The notes below the pieces were generated by a model. The model had not been told where the DNA came from. It saw nothing but the letters and a program-made list of their open reading frames with translations, and searched no databases. From contig DF237137.1 of the NCBI GenBank assembly GCA_000708835.1, positions 1 to 64,000 of the forward strand: a stretch of DNA of 64,000 nt, written 5' to 3'. Source of the DNA: Klebsormidium nitens. Taxonomy: Eukaryota; Streptophyta; Klebsormidiophyceae; Klebsormidiales; Klebsormidiaceae. A program made the position numbers and the translations under genes. Below, in pieces: positions 10,325-21,782 of this stretch (the stretch's first letter is position 1; each line of letters starts with the position of its first letter).

Positions 10325-11608
10325 GGGGGCGCCTCTTTCGGCCCGCTTCGTTGGGAAGAAAAGGCGGCTGCAAGCTCCCGCATATGCGTTGCTCTTTGGA
10401 GCCGTTCAAGTTTGATCAGCTGTACCTGGCTTCTAGCTCGTAATAGCTGCAGTACTCCCGGCCAATTGGGTTGTTGGGCGTAGCCGGCCAGGCTGGAAGG
10501 GTAACGCCACGCTACGCGGCCGCGGTTGTAAGTTAGCGCGGCGCGGCCGCGGCCTTCGGCAAACCAGCGAGCCCGCTCGTACGCTCGCGCGCGTAGTACA
10601 GCCTCAAGTCTCACTCTCTACGTGTAAATTGGCTGCTGCAATACTCATAATAATATGACATAGGTGGACAAAAGACCGCCTGCATTGGCAGCATTTGCTG
10701 CATTCTTCTGGTTCCACCTTTTAGTATTACAGTAGCACAGGAGTTGGCAATCAGCCTGCTGCGCCTTCCGAAGGAGCCTGTGCCAAACGAGGGGTCTCTG
10801 GATGGCGGTCCTTTCGGTGGCCGCCACCAGAATTAGTGGTGTCAACTCCAGGGTCGGTTGCACTTATTCCAAAGTAAGGCAGTCTTCAGAATGGTGAAAT
10901 TGTAGCCAATGCTGCCAGCCTTATGTGCAATGTGGCGCCTCTGGTTTTGTTGGGGCACCTTTTGTTGGGGCACCTTTTTGTTGGGGCACCACTGTCATAG
11001 CTCTCAGAGCCAATGAATGCCTGGTTGTGGAGTGAATTGCAAGCACAGAATCCTTTACTGACCTGGGAAGTTGCTAAACGATGGCGTCACTATCTTAGCA
11101 TAGAGACACCAAAAAACCATCAAACTTTTGAACTGCAAACCGAGTTGAGCAATGGAGGATTTGTTTTGGAGTCCCACCACCAGTATATCGCCCCAGTTCA
11201 CAGAATGCCTTTGCAGTTTTGTCTATGTCAGTCCATTCTGTTCTGGCGCCACTTGATAACGCAGGACACTTCAGAGTTCTTCTAAAAGTCCGTATCATTC
11301 ACAGTACCAGTGGGTTGCCTTTCCGCCTTGTTCTGGGTATTCCATGCACATCATGTTGCTTGGTCAAATGATGCAAGAGATAGCTGAAGTGGCCCCACTG
11401 ACTGGCATCATGAGGCCTTTAGTGCAAACCGAAATCAATTGCATCGCGCACGCATCACCATCGCTCATATTCTGACCTTCCTCCCTTTCAGGCAAGGTGT
11501 GAAAAGATTCTCCCATGCCACAATTGGCTGGCTCCTGGGCAGTCCACGCAGCTTCAGGGGGTCCTAATCACATCAGCAGGCACCCGAAGGAGCTGCCACG
11601 TCCCCAGC
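10325..11608. promoter_or_regulatory. Divergent upstream region of the hydrolase and ABA4-like genes
   Basis: No exon is recognised. It contains a CG-rich block (about 10500-10600, several CGCGGCCGCG words) close to the hydrolase start, and a small tandem repeat at 10945-10990. Promoter elements cannot be assigned with confidence. Confidence 0.35.
10945..10990. repeat. Three tandem copies of TTTTGTTGGGGCACC
   Basis: Three head-to-tail 15-16-bp units lie in the spacer upstream of the ABA4-like gene. The third has one extra T. No function is apparent. Confidence 0.9.
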
Positions 11609-14600
11609 ATGTCAGGTAGCTTGGACATTCAAGGGAGCATGAGATCGAGGGGTAGCCTTCGAAGAGAGCCCTTTCGAGCAACGGCCTCCAGACCAGTCGG
11701 TGGTGGTACAGACAAGGGATGTTTTCGCCCTAGACATTCAAGCGCAAGTCAAAAGACTTGTCTATGCTCCCTTCAAGCGAGGAAACTAGCAGCTGAGACA
11801 AGTAGGAGGCTGAAACCAGCTAGAACCTCCAGGCACTTGGGGAAAGCGGTAGCTTTAGTGGCAGGCTTAACTTCATCAAAACCATCAGCTTTATTGGAGG
11901 GGGCGCCGTCGAGTCAAAGAGTGTCTAGAGGGCCTCGTTTCCTAAGGAGCGGCTTCAGGGGAGACCCCCTTCTTCGAGTATGCGGAGAGCTGATGGCAAC
12001 TGCGGGGAGGAGGAAAGGACGGGGCTCAGCTTTGGGTAAGGGCTGCTGCCAAGAGCCGCTAGTGTAACGCTTTGGCTGAGCTGAGTCATCAAGGATCAAT
12101 TGGTGGCTCTATTCAGCTGGGGCATTGTTTGTGAATCTTGAGTTGGTAGACTATCTGTGGGAATGTCAATCTATGTTTGGTTTCAACTTGAGGGTCAGTA
12201 GACGACCCGATTGATCATCTGTCCGTCAAGGTTCCATCTACTTTTGTAGAAGGTGTTTCTTAACGCATGGTCAACACTGGTGACACAGCTTAGGCTCGGG
12301 CACCGTTTGGTGTCAACCGTTTGAAGCTTCCATTGGAGGCGTTCTGATAGTCTCCTGGTGAGACCTCTATAGGCTCATATAAATCGCCGGCGGCTGCTTT
12401 TCTGAAAACTTGTCATTAGTGCGCCCCGCATTCCCCGCGCCTTCAATGGTTATATTCTACAGGGCAGAGGCCACATGTCCGCAAGTTCACGAAAACCTGT
12501 GACGACTCTTTGAGTCTTCCCCCAGTATTATCCCTGGTACCTTCCACTTTGTTTCGAAGTCTTCTCCTACTCTAGTATTATTTAGACGATCCCAATAAGT
12601 ATCCAGCTTAGGAACCCCGGTTTGGTCGTCGTTCCTGCAGCCTGCTCCTGCTCTGTCGATCTCGCTTCCAACATGTTTACATTTGGAACCGCGATGGTCG
12701 TCCCGTTCTACACGCTGATGCTGGCTGCCCCAAAGTGGCGAGGGGTGAGTCCACCCGAACTGTGTTATCCGCTTGTGCTTCTTTACAATCCCATCTTGAC
12801 AGCCCTTTCTCCAACACTTTTGCCCCTCTTCGTCTGACGTCCATGGTTGACGTCTTTGTCAAACTGCGCATAGTACACAGGACACAAGACTGCCTGAATC
12901 AGAAAACCAGATGGGGTTGCAGACTTGGTAAGAGCGTTCTTGTCGGATCGGTGGGGCACTGGAACGGCGTTCATTGATCAAAGTTGCAACGGTATTTTGT
13001 TTTCCAAATTTGGCCCCAATCTTATGATGCTCGGGCAATGGACTAATCGTTCGTTCAATTTCTCGGTCCGACCTTCAGCTTTAAATGCCTCAAACAATAT
13101 CTGTATCACATCTTCAACCACTTCTAAACATTGTTCAACTCGCTTCCCGATGTATCTTGAAGGTCTGCCAGAGGCACTCCTCCGCATGAGAACGATTTTG
13201 GACATTTAGTAAATTCTGCTTCTGCTAACCCTGACCGCCTTGAATGCGCAAATCCAACTCTCTTGCTGCAATATCGCACCTTCGTGGTGATTTGGTAACA
13301 GTAGCCTCCCTTCATCCAGGCAGAGAAGCCTAGACTTGAACTGCGCAGCTAGGAGTGTCGGAGTGCAAAAGCGTCTGAATCGACAAAAGTTCCTATGAAT
13401 TACGGAAAATGTCCACAAAACATGAAAAGTGTATCCAGAACTCAAATTGAATACTCAATTCGCTCGTGCAGACGCGCAAGGTGATGGACAGCGCAATCCC
13501 GTACGTGATTCTAGGCGCAATGTACATGTACCTGCTCTCTATCTCGTGGACTCCAGAGCACCCCAAGCTCATGTTCTCGAGCAAGTACTGGCTTCCGGAG
13601 GTGAGCTAATACAATTGGCGCTTGGTTTTCAGCTCTCGACAAGCGGCCTATTATCCTGGAAACAGATTCTTGAGCAAATGAGGTGCGCTTATACAATTGG
13701 CGTGGCGTATCTAGCTTTTGGAAAGCACTTGTCTTTCCCGAGCTCGTTCTCCCGAGCAAGTACTTGCTTCTGGAAATGAGCTTGGTTTTCTGCTTTTGAA
13801 GCGGCCTGCTATCCTGATTTCAGATGCTCGAAAGGTATCTGCTTTCCTGGGTGCGCTTATACGATCGGCGTGTTGTCTCCGGCTTCCGAGAGCCATCTGT
13901 GCTCGCCGTGCTCATCATCACGAGCAAGCACTTGCTTCCGGACGTAGCTCTGACGACCGGTGTGTTACATCACCTTTTGGAACGTCGCTCTCTACTTATC
14001 AGCGAAAGGGTCCGTGCTTTTCAGCACATTTTGCGAGGGAGTTCTGCAGGCGTTTCGTCCCCCCTAAACCGTGTATCGTTCCGTGCAGTTGTCTGGGATC
14101 ACCCGCATGTTCTCCAGCATGCTGACCGTCTCCTCCGCCTGGATCCACCTTCTGGCGGTCGACCTCTTCGCCGGCAGGTCAGCCACCTCAACCCAGTCTT
14201 AACCCTCTCTACATCGATCAAAGTTTCTCCAAATCGATCTTCTTGAAAAGGAGAACTGCTCCGTTGACCTCGCCGGGATCCGTCTCCTGGTGGTCAACCT
14301 CTCTGCGGCAGTCAGCCCTCCTTAACCTAGTCTTGACTTTGTCATCAACCCAATTGAAGCTCAATCAGTTCTTCCTTTTTGACCATCTCTCACCAACGTC
14401 CTTCCACCGCTGAGGTATGCAAGCCATATTCGAAATCGCTGGGAATCCACGTAACAAGCAGGACTCCTTCTTGCGGTCTGAGCATGCATGAACGGGCGAC
14501 CCAAACGCTTGTTTGATCACTCCCACTGCAGAGCATTTCGACAGCGTACGTGGCCGTCATCACAGTCTTCGAGGTTGGCGCTTGGTCTTCGAAGGTTCCG

Positions 14601-15626
14601 CCTTCTGTTCTCTTAATCCTCAAGCTTTCAGCAAGATTCTCGAGGTTCCGTTTTCCACTTCACTCTCCAGGTTATGGCCTTTAGAGGAACCCAGGAACGT
14701 TCAAACCCTGATCAGTCTGAGCTTGTTTTGTCAGGAACATTTACCTTGACAGCATCACCCATAATCTGCCCAGCCGCCATTCGCTCGTGCTCTGCCTCAT
14801 GTTCGGGCCGGTCGGGATTTTCTCCCACCTTTTCACCAAGGTAAGAATCACTTCTGAGATTTCTAGACCTACTTTCCGCGGCCAATGTGTTCTAAAAAAG
14901 ACAGGCGGCACGATACTTACGTAAAACAGTGCGAAAGTGACAAACCAAGACTGAGGCCTTCCTTCGGACAAGTCATCAAAGGGACGGGACACAAAGAAAA
15001 AACTGAACCCTGAAGAACTTACGGTCCCCGAGGCAGGTTGAGTGTCAAGATGCTTACACGCTGCCGCTTCAGCTTGCCTCCTGACGTGAAATGATTACGT
15101 CTTTTGATGGTGTCTTGCTCTTCTCTCTGGTAGTCCTTCATTTCGCCTGAGTGCTTGTGTTCCTTGATCAAGATTCTTTTCGGAAATCCAAAAGCGCGGT
15201 CAAGAGTATGAACTTTTGAATTAAAGCCAGTCCTGATACCCGGCTGACCTGAAGCCTTATAATCCCTCGAATCTACACAAAGAAAGGCAATTTTCTTCAA
15301 ACAGAATATTGTGATGGCCTGGCGGAAGGCTACCAAAACGGAGAAGGACAACAGGGCGTCCGAAGCTGGGCCGATCAACGTATTTCCGAATGAGCCTTTT
15401 GCGGGATCAGGGCACCACGAACCAACGGTTGATGGAGTCCGACCATCAAAAGCGAGGGGGACATGAGAAAGTCCGCTCAGGTGTTTGTCGTCAAAAGAGT
15501 GGAATTAGTTGAGTCGACTGCCGGCCTACGTGCCAGACAATTTTGAAAACTGATTCAATGCTGTTACAGTAGTACGACGAAGAGGTGATGGCAACGGAGA
15601 AAGATTACGGGCTAGAGCAGGTATAA
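11609..15626 (+). CDS. ABA4: ABA4-like plastid membrane protein (neoxanthin synthesis)
   Basis: Exons 11609-12035, 12641-12744, 13472-13600, 14089-14177 and 14735-14840 join in phase; a last exon at 15573-15626 is only a candidate. Exon 1 (142 codons) is Ser/Arg/Ala-rich with few acidic residues, as expected of a chloroplast transit peptide. The core reads [20 protein letters not shown], then [67 protein letters not shown] and [20 protein letters not shown]. These follow the plant ABA4 (DUF4281) protein block by block, with about four membrane spans. Known of the family: Arabidopsis ABA4 is needed for conversion of violaxanthin to neoxanthin, a precursor of abscisic acid, in the plastid envelope or thylakoid. 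After exon 5 the acceptor for the final exon is weak (cagtag) and the family C-terminus is short and variable. Introns 3 and 4 carry copies of the neighbouring exon ends. Confidence 0.85.
13664..13965 (+). repeat. Tandem decayed copies of the ABA4 exon-3 end and donor
   Basis: Exon 3 ends TTCTCGAGCAAGTACTGGCT followed by TCCGGAG|GTGAGC. The following intron has related units starting near 13664, 13748, 13824 and 13912, about 76-92 bp apart. Examples are CCCGAGCAAGTACTTGCTTC (about 13752) and CACGAGCAAGCACTTGCTTC (about 13919). Several units also share the downstream words GGTGCGCTTATAC and ATTGGCG. The copies are frameshifted and most have lost the GT donor. Confidence 0.7.
14252..14337 (+). 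repeat. Decayed copy of the ABA4 exon-4 end and donor
   Basis: The exon-4 end with its donor (14117-14203: GGATCCACCTTCTGGCGGTC, then GACCTCTTCGCCGGCAG|GTCAGCC, then CCCAGTCTTAACC) reappears 135 bases downstream as GGATCCGTCTCCTGGTGGTC, AACCTCTCTGCGGCAGTCAGCC, CCTAGTCTTGAC. Similarity continues past the splice site into the intron, so a genomic segment spanning the junction was duplicated. Confidence 0.8.
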
Positions 15627-16597
15627 GCATGAGCAACATTATTTGAGACATCGTTTCCGAGTGAGGTCTTCAGAGTCTGGGACCAGAAGGGATATTACCC
15701 TTTGGATCTGACAAGTGCACGCTGCTGCGGTCATGCGACAAGCCATAAGACAATCCGGATATAATAGTGCGCGTCAGGCCGCCTATTAAGGGAAGCGTCG
15801 ATGAACTTTTTCATCGGCAGGCTGCATCTCAACGAATGTACTTGAGTACGTTGAAATTCAACAAGCTTGGACTCTGGACACGACCCCTTCATCTGGCGGA
15901 CGCCTATACAGTAGCCTAGCTGGCATGGCGCTGTCTTCAATGATCCCGGTCGCTTGCGGCAGGTCCGGCGGCCGCCGGCAGCATGGATTGCAGCCGTTAA
16001 ATGTCCGCCGCCGCACGTCAGGTCCTACTGCATGAAAGTACATCATTCGCGTGGAATCAAGACATTGACTCAGGACTGCAAATTGACCCGTCGAGATATA
16101 TGCTCATATAATGACGTATATGCTGCACGGTCCAATGCAACATGATGCACCACATATAAGTAAGTTGCGTGCGCGTGCCCGCTGCATGGTACGTCACTGG
16201 GCAAACTAGAGCTTATTGATCGATGGCCGCCCCCGCGGATGCATGCGTGATGGTTGATGCGGCCAATGATACATTCGCAGCCATGTCCAAACAGTAGAGT
16301 CATACGGCGAGTTGACCATCGGACACCTTTAATAAAGAAGCCATATCTTCGCCATTGCGATCCGAGTCAAACGCTTAGCTGGAAATCTTGTACAGCTTGT
16401 GTTCTAAATTTCTCCGGGAAGCACGTGAGCTTCATCTTCACGGAGACACGCCGACTTCTTTTTTGATGTTCATTCTTCTAGCTAATGTTGGACCCCAGGT
16501 GAAGTATGATATGTACAATCTAGCCAGAGTGACGCGCAATCAATGCCAAAACCCGTAAAACAAGCCCCAAACACATGACACGTATGCCTTCCGTACG
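15627..16597. other. Intergenic between convergent ABA4-like and SRAP-like genes
   Basis: No exon is recognised. The part at about 16030-16330 is an AT/TGCATG-rich island with TATA-like words. Nothing else is supported. Confidence 0.4.
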
Positions 16598-19500
16598 TCA
16601 CTGCTTTGTGAAGAAAGCCGTCAAGGTCTTTTGTTTCTTGGGGCTCGGTTCGACGTGCGTTCCCACTGGCCGCGCCGCGCTTTTCCCTTGCCCTCGTTTC
16701 TTTTCCGACTTTGGAGACGGGCCCGGCGCTCGTGACCTCCATTGCCCCGGGGCTTCTTTCTCCTGATCCTCCTTCTTCCGACCATCTTTCCCCGTGCCGG
16801 TCGGCTCTCCGGCCTCCTCTTGATGCCCGGTACTTTCAACCGGTCCTCTTTCGTGATCCCGCAGCAAATCTACCCCTTCCGCTTTGTCTTCTCCCTTGTT
16901 GCTCGCGGTAACACCAACCGATTCCGCGAGTCTTTCAGCTGCGCTGCCGAAAGCGCCAATTGCCTCCGTAACCACACCCCCGACCGCATCCGTAATTGCG
17001 TCAGACGCTGCGCCAGCCTTTTCGGACGCTGCTTCAAACGCACTCCCAACGGCGTCGGACGCTTTTGAACCAACCTCGGACGCTCTTCCACTCGCTTCGG
17101 ACGCTCTTCCACCGGCCTCAGACGTCCATCCACTCGCTTTGGGGGCATTCACACCGGCCCCCGCCGTGTTCACACCCGCGTCTGACGCATTCACACCCGT
17201 TCCGGACGGCAGAGCGCCCTCCCCGGACGCTCCCAAACCCGGCTCCGGACGGTCGTCATTCACCTCTCCTTCCGAACGGTCCTTCCGTTTCCCGAGCGCC
17301 TTGCTGACGTCACGGTCCGGAATGACCGCAGCTGCGAAGGCCTTCTCTTCCTCCGCAGTTTCCAGCTTCGGCCCGGCGTCCGAATTCGGACGGTCTTTGG
17401 CTTCGGACGGCTTGGCTGCCTTTTTGAACAGTGACGCGATGGCACTAGTGGCCGCAGTAGTGGGGGTAACCTGCAAGAAAGAAAGTGTCATTATTCCAAA
17501 TGTGACGAAGTTCGACGAAAAGGGGTAAGGACGACCAAAATATCGGGGTGGAACGAAAAATTGGGAATAGGAAGAGGCTGCTCGAAACGGAAGATTTGCA
17601 AACGGGATACGGTTCACTAATATACGGAGATCGTGGGAGGGGCGAAGTAAGTCGGGAGTAATCTGCGATAAAGAAGAGGGTTCTGAAATCGGAAAGAACC
17701 ACGACAAAAAGGGGTACAAGAAGATCAGAATAGGGTGTAAGAACGAATTTGGCACCTCGACGTTAAGTCTACCACTTTTGGATTTCAACGAGACGAGGGG
17801 CACTCAGCGAGGGAAAGATGAGCGAGCGTTTTTCTTATGGAAGGCATAAAGTACGGAGGTAGATCTGAGAGCAGCAAAGGAAAACGGGTCGTAAAGGAAA
17901 TAAAGCGGACAGCCATGTAAACGATGATAGCAGCATAAGATCAGGGCAAAAGGAGAGCTACATGATCGATATTCAAAAATCATTCCTGTTTCAATTCACG
18001 GAGTATCCATATTATAGAACTGACAAGAAGTAACAAATCGATGACATGATGATGAATTACTTGCCGACAGGGAAGTGACTTGCCAAAGGAAGGAAAAACA
18101 AACTGGAGTTTATTGTGCCACTCCAATACAGGCGGCCAAGCGGAAAACCGGCTTCTAGGCTTTTCCCCTACCTCCGTGGAACGAGCAGAGATTGACAAGG
18201 CTTACTCAGCCGCCAAAAGGGCAACTCACATTGTAAACGTCCCTCAGCTTTGGACGGAAGAGGAAAGCCACTAGTGTCGGCGCCAAGAGGATCGACAGAA
18301 AAAGCAGGAGAATGGACTCGGATACGTCTTTCAGGGCCAGAGCGGTCTTAAAGCAAGTTTCCATCTTCGAACGGCACAAGAGCGTCGGAACAACCTTCTC
18401 AAAATAAGGAAAGCATCAAGAAAGCCATCCTCTCTCTCACCTCCTTCACGCAAGCGGGTGAGTCGAACGACGGCTTCCCAATTTCGGACGTCACGGGATG
18501 CCACACCAGGTCCGGCGATTCGTACGGCTTTGCCAGCTGGAGCACTTTCTCCACGGGCAGCTCCGGGCGCAGCCACGTGTCGACCTCTGATTGAGTGCTC
18601 AAAATGACGGGCATTCGGTCGTGGAGCCACTCGAGGGCCTTGGAGACGCGCGTGGTGACGATTGTATACGTATGCAGCACGTTGCCTGCGGGGGTGGGAA
18701 TTGTGGTCACGGTTATGCGGGTCAAGGAGGCTACTTATACAGGAGGTTGTTTGGGAAAGCAACTGTTGTGTAAAGTGAGCAGACGGTGAAGCATTTGGGC
18801 TTTCGAGGTGGGACGTGAAGTTAACGTGTCCCGATCAGACTGCCCCAATAGCGAGAGGGAAAAAAGCGCAGGATAAAGTCACCCTGTGCAAATTTCTCCT
18901 CGACCGTCTTCTCGCCACGCAAAGAACGATAAGAACCAAACGCAGGCTAAATACGTGGTTACAAGGCAGAGAGGTTGGTCAAAACTGCAGCCGTGAAGCC
19001 TGACCTTGATAACCTCTCTCAACGGGTCACTGTGCGCCGCAACAACAAAGTGTCCCCCTATGCATCCACCAGAGTCTTCATAAGCAATACCTACGCCAGT
19101 TTCCTCCATACGTCAAACCAATCAGGAGACTCCAATTTCATACCCCAGACTCCGCAGCGCGCTCTAAAGTCTGTTGGTTTTATCGCAGATACAAACACAT
19201 GAAAATGCTAAGCAAACGAACAGGTTCATGCACTTAGCGACATTTAAAACTCACCTTCGGCGTCTTCCCATCGGTCGCAAAGCGCCGCAAAGAGCAGCGG
19301 CCGGCTCTCGTCCTTGTAGTGGATGTAGTACGGCTGCTTGGCCTTGCTCTTCTCGTCCTTCTTCCACTCGTAAAAGCCCTCCGCCATCGCAACGCACCGG
19401 CTGCGCGGGAGCAGCCGCCGGAACGCCGCGCGCTCGTGAATGGACTCGCCGCGCGCGTTGAACTGCACAGCAGATAGTTTATAAGCTATTCGTGTTTCGC

Positions 19501-21261
19501 TGGACGAAAAAGTATGAACGGCTTCGGTTGTACCGGCTCATACTCGGTCATACACAGGCAATTGAACTGCACAAAAGGAATCGCAGGTGAGAAGCTGTGT
19601 TACAGTTCGGCTCCGTTGTATATTTGGCCTGGAGTACTTTACAAGGTAAGCCTAGCACAGGCGTACACTTGTGGATGGACTTAGCGAACGGGATATCACA
19701 GGTCTTGAGACAGTCATCAATCTGTCGTTGAATGATAAATCCTTATTAAGGAAGTCTAGCACAGGCGTACGCTTATGGCTGGACTCGCCACCGTATTGGC
19801 TGCAAGGGCATTAATCACGCATTTTCAGGTCCGGTCTCAACGACGGCTCAGGTTGGTCGGTTCAGTTGCGGTTCTCTCGACTCAAGCAACGGGGAAGTGA
19901 GATGAAGCACGCCCGTAGAGCGATTCGAGTCGGATTGGAGAAAGTCGCCAAAAGTTAAGGTTGAAGAGATTCAGTTAACCATTTTGTTTCAATTCTGGCT
20001 TTGATAGTACTTCGCTTCTTTGTACAAGAAACCATAATGGTGTTTACTTCGGACGGACATTACGGATCCTCAGTGCTTCCATTGCAGATACGATCCTATC
20101 CAGTCAACACAAGCTGTCAAGAGCAGATCCAAGCTCACAGGACAATGTATCAAGGGCGTTGAGTTGCACCTTGGAGTGGTTGTGGTGTTAGTCCAGGAAT
20201 CATCCGGTAGCCAAGTTGAGACCAAGTCGACCTACCAACTCTGACAATCAAGAATCACCTTGTTTTTGTTTCGCCATCTCACAGACGTCTCAGAGGGATC
20301 CCTTCACTTCAGGCTTGTTTGGGGAGCGTAGTCTACTACCCCCGGGACTTGCCGATCATCAGCAAAAGCGGCTCACAATTGCAAGCGTGCAATATAATCC
20401 CCCCCTCACCATGCGGAAAAAGTCGGGTTTCTCGTCCTTCTTGGTGAAGCTGGGAACCAAGCCCCACTTCATGCACTGGATAATGCGCTCCGGTGGAACA
20501 TCGCTCTCCGCTGCCTTGGGCTCTTCACCATCTTCTTTGGCTTCTGAGGCGTCTGCTGACTTCCTCGCATTGCGAAGGATGGGGGCGTATCGGCCTGGGG
20601 AGAAGTTGTACGACGGGTGGTACCTGGAAGAGGGGGTTGACAAAAGGCGTGTGTCAGTATGTGGGGGGGTGCGGGCTGAGAGAGATCAAAGGATTGGACA
20701 GTCAAGAGGCATGCATGAGGGGGGCAACAGGATAGCATTCCCATTTCAAGAAAAGTGGCAGAACGTCAGAGATGCCCCGACCGGCCGTCTGACATGACTA
20801 GTGGCATGCCAAGAAGAGACTAAAAGGGAAGAGGAGTGGAGCAAAAAGGTCATCGTAAGTCATTCAGGAAGGAAGGGGGCAAAAAGTCGACTTGCGTCCA
20901 CAATAAGGATATGTGGGGACAATGACACTTTGAGAGGGCTTGAAGCAACAGTCAGAGCGCAAGTGTGAGTGACCGTATGTTCAGAAGCTCTTGTTCCTTT
21001 TCTGGTGAATGATCATCAGCAGAGTGGCAGGAACGTATGCCTTGCGGATCCAAACCAACACTTTGGAGTATTCAAGATGCCTTTTCCCTGTTCCCCATAG
21101 AATAGGGCCACAGCTACAATAAAGGACGCACCCACAAATATGTTAGGTGTGCTTTCATCAATGCCTCCTCACTTCTCTTTGTCGACCCATTTGTCAGGAG
21201 GCACGCCCGTGGCTCGCGCAACCAGCCCAGGGTCGAGGGTGCACCGAGCCCTGCCACACAT
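16598..21261 (-). CDS. HMCES: SRAP-domain abasic-site sensor (HMCES/YedK family) with long tail and C-terminal PIP box
   Basis: Five exons on the minus strand, 21261-21173, 20623-20410, 19462-19255, 18685-18441 and 17470-16598, join in phase to 542 residues. The SRAP domain is residues 1-252. It starts MCGRARCTL, whose Cys2 becomes the catalytic residue after Met removal. PSYNFSPG contains the conserved Asn36, AEGFYEW contains Glu133, and HDRMP contains His192, so all four SRAP active-site residues are present. Known of the family: Cys2 forms a thiazolidine crosslink with abasic sites in single-stranded DNA and shields them at replication forks. Residues 253-542 form an Ala/Ser/Gly/Glu-rich tail with LEA-like repeats (ASEAGGRASEASGRASEVG) and a basic end, closing with a canonical PCNA-binding PIP box, Q532-xx-L535-xx-F538-F539. 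Vertebrate HMCES also has a C-terminal PIP box, but the tail here is unusually long. Divergent from phosphoserine phosphatase. Confidence 0.9.
16940..17215 (-). repeat. Degenerate minisatellite in the SRAP tail exon
   Basis: On the plus strand, words such as GCGTCGGACGC, CCTCGGACGCTCTTCCAC and CTTCGGACGCTCTTCCAC recur every 18-33 bases. On the coding strand they spell repeated (R/K)ASE/D(A/V)(G/S) units, so the protein repeat arose by in-frame tandem duplication. Confidence 0.7.
19557..20176 (-). repeat. Decayed copies of the SRAP exon-3 start in the upstream intron
   Basis: In plus coordinates exon 3 begins (reading left to right) GTGAATGGACTCGCC, then GCGTTGAACTGCACAG at the acceptor. The intron has AATTGAACTGCACAAAAGG near 19559, CACTTGTGGATGGACTTAGC near 19668, CGCTTATGGCTGGACTCGCC near 19768, and GGCGTTGAGTTGCACCTTGG near 20156. 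The second and third also share CTAGCACAGGCGTAC, so they are tandem copies of one another about 107 bases apart. Confidence 0.5.
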
Positions 21262-21782
21262 TGCGGCCGGAGAGGGCGCAATATGCTGCTGCAATGCTGT
21301 GAGTGGAACCTGCCGCCCACACGCAGGAGGTATCCTGTCGGGCAACAAAAGGACTAGCAACTGCGATCACAGATTTGAGATTCCTCTTGAGAAGATTTTC
21401 TTGCTCTTTGTAGGAGCTTCAAGTGGAAATGAGAGGGATCAAAGCCTAAGGTGGGAGAAGATCCCCCTTTCAAGCCTTTGCATGCAGGTCTGCATACCTA
21501 TAAGCATTGAACTGCCAGGGGGTTAGCATCTAAACCAAGCTGCGATGGCCGGGGTCGAGTAGCCAGGTTAGGGAAAAGGCAGACGGCACTCGGGAGCCCC
21601 AATCAATACCCTGTAGCGCAGCAATAACCCGGTTGAGAACAAATCGTGCCATGCCTAACCCCGCTTGCCTAGACCGGGCCAAAATTGCAGCATTGCATGG
21701 GGAGAAATGAAATTTTGCTAAATTGGCGCGAGGGAGAAGGAACATTGCGTGGACCTTCTCTCTGCAGCGAGAAAGTGGCCTG
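21262..21782. promoter_or_regulatory. Divergent promoter region, SRAP gene / phosphoserine phosphatase
   Basis: Only about 520 bases separate the two start codons, so the genes must share or abut their promoters. No TATA box or named element could be assigned. ORFs here run into the two genes and are not independent. Confidence 0.5.

Noticed and set aside
17471-17803. N-terminal 111 codons of the minus-strand ORF ending at 16598
   Set aside because: These lie upstream of a good acceptor and are intron 4 of the SRAP gene; the exon begins at 17470.
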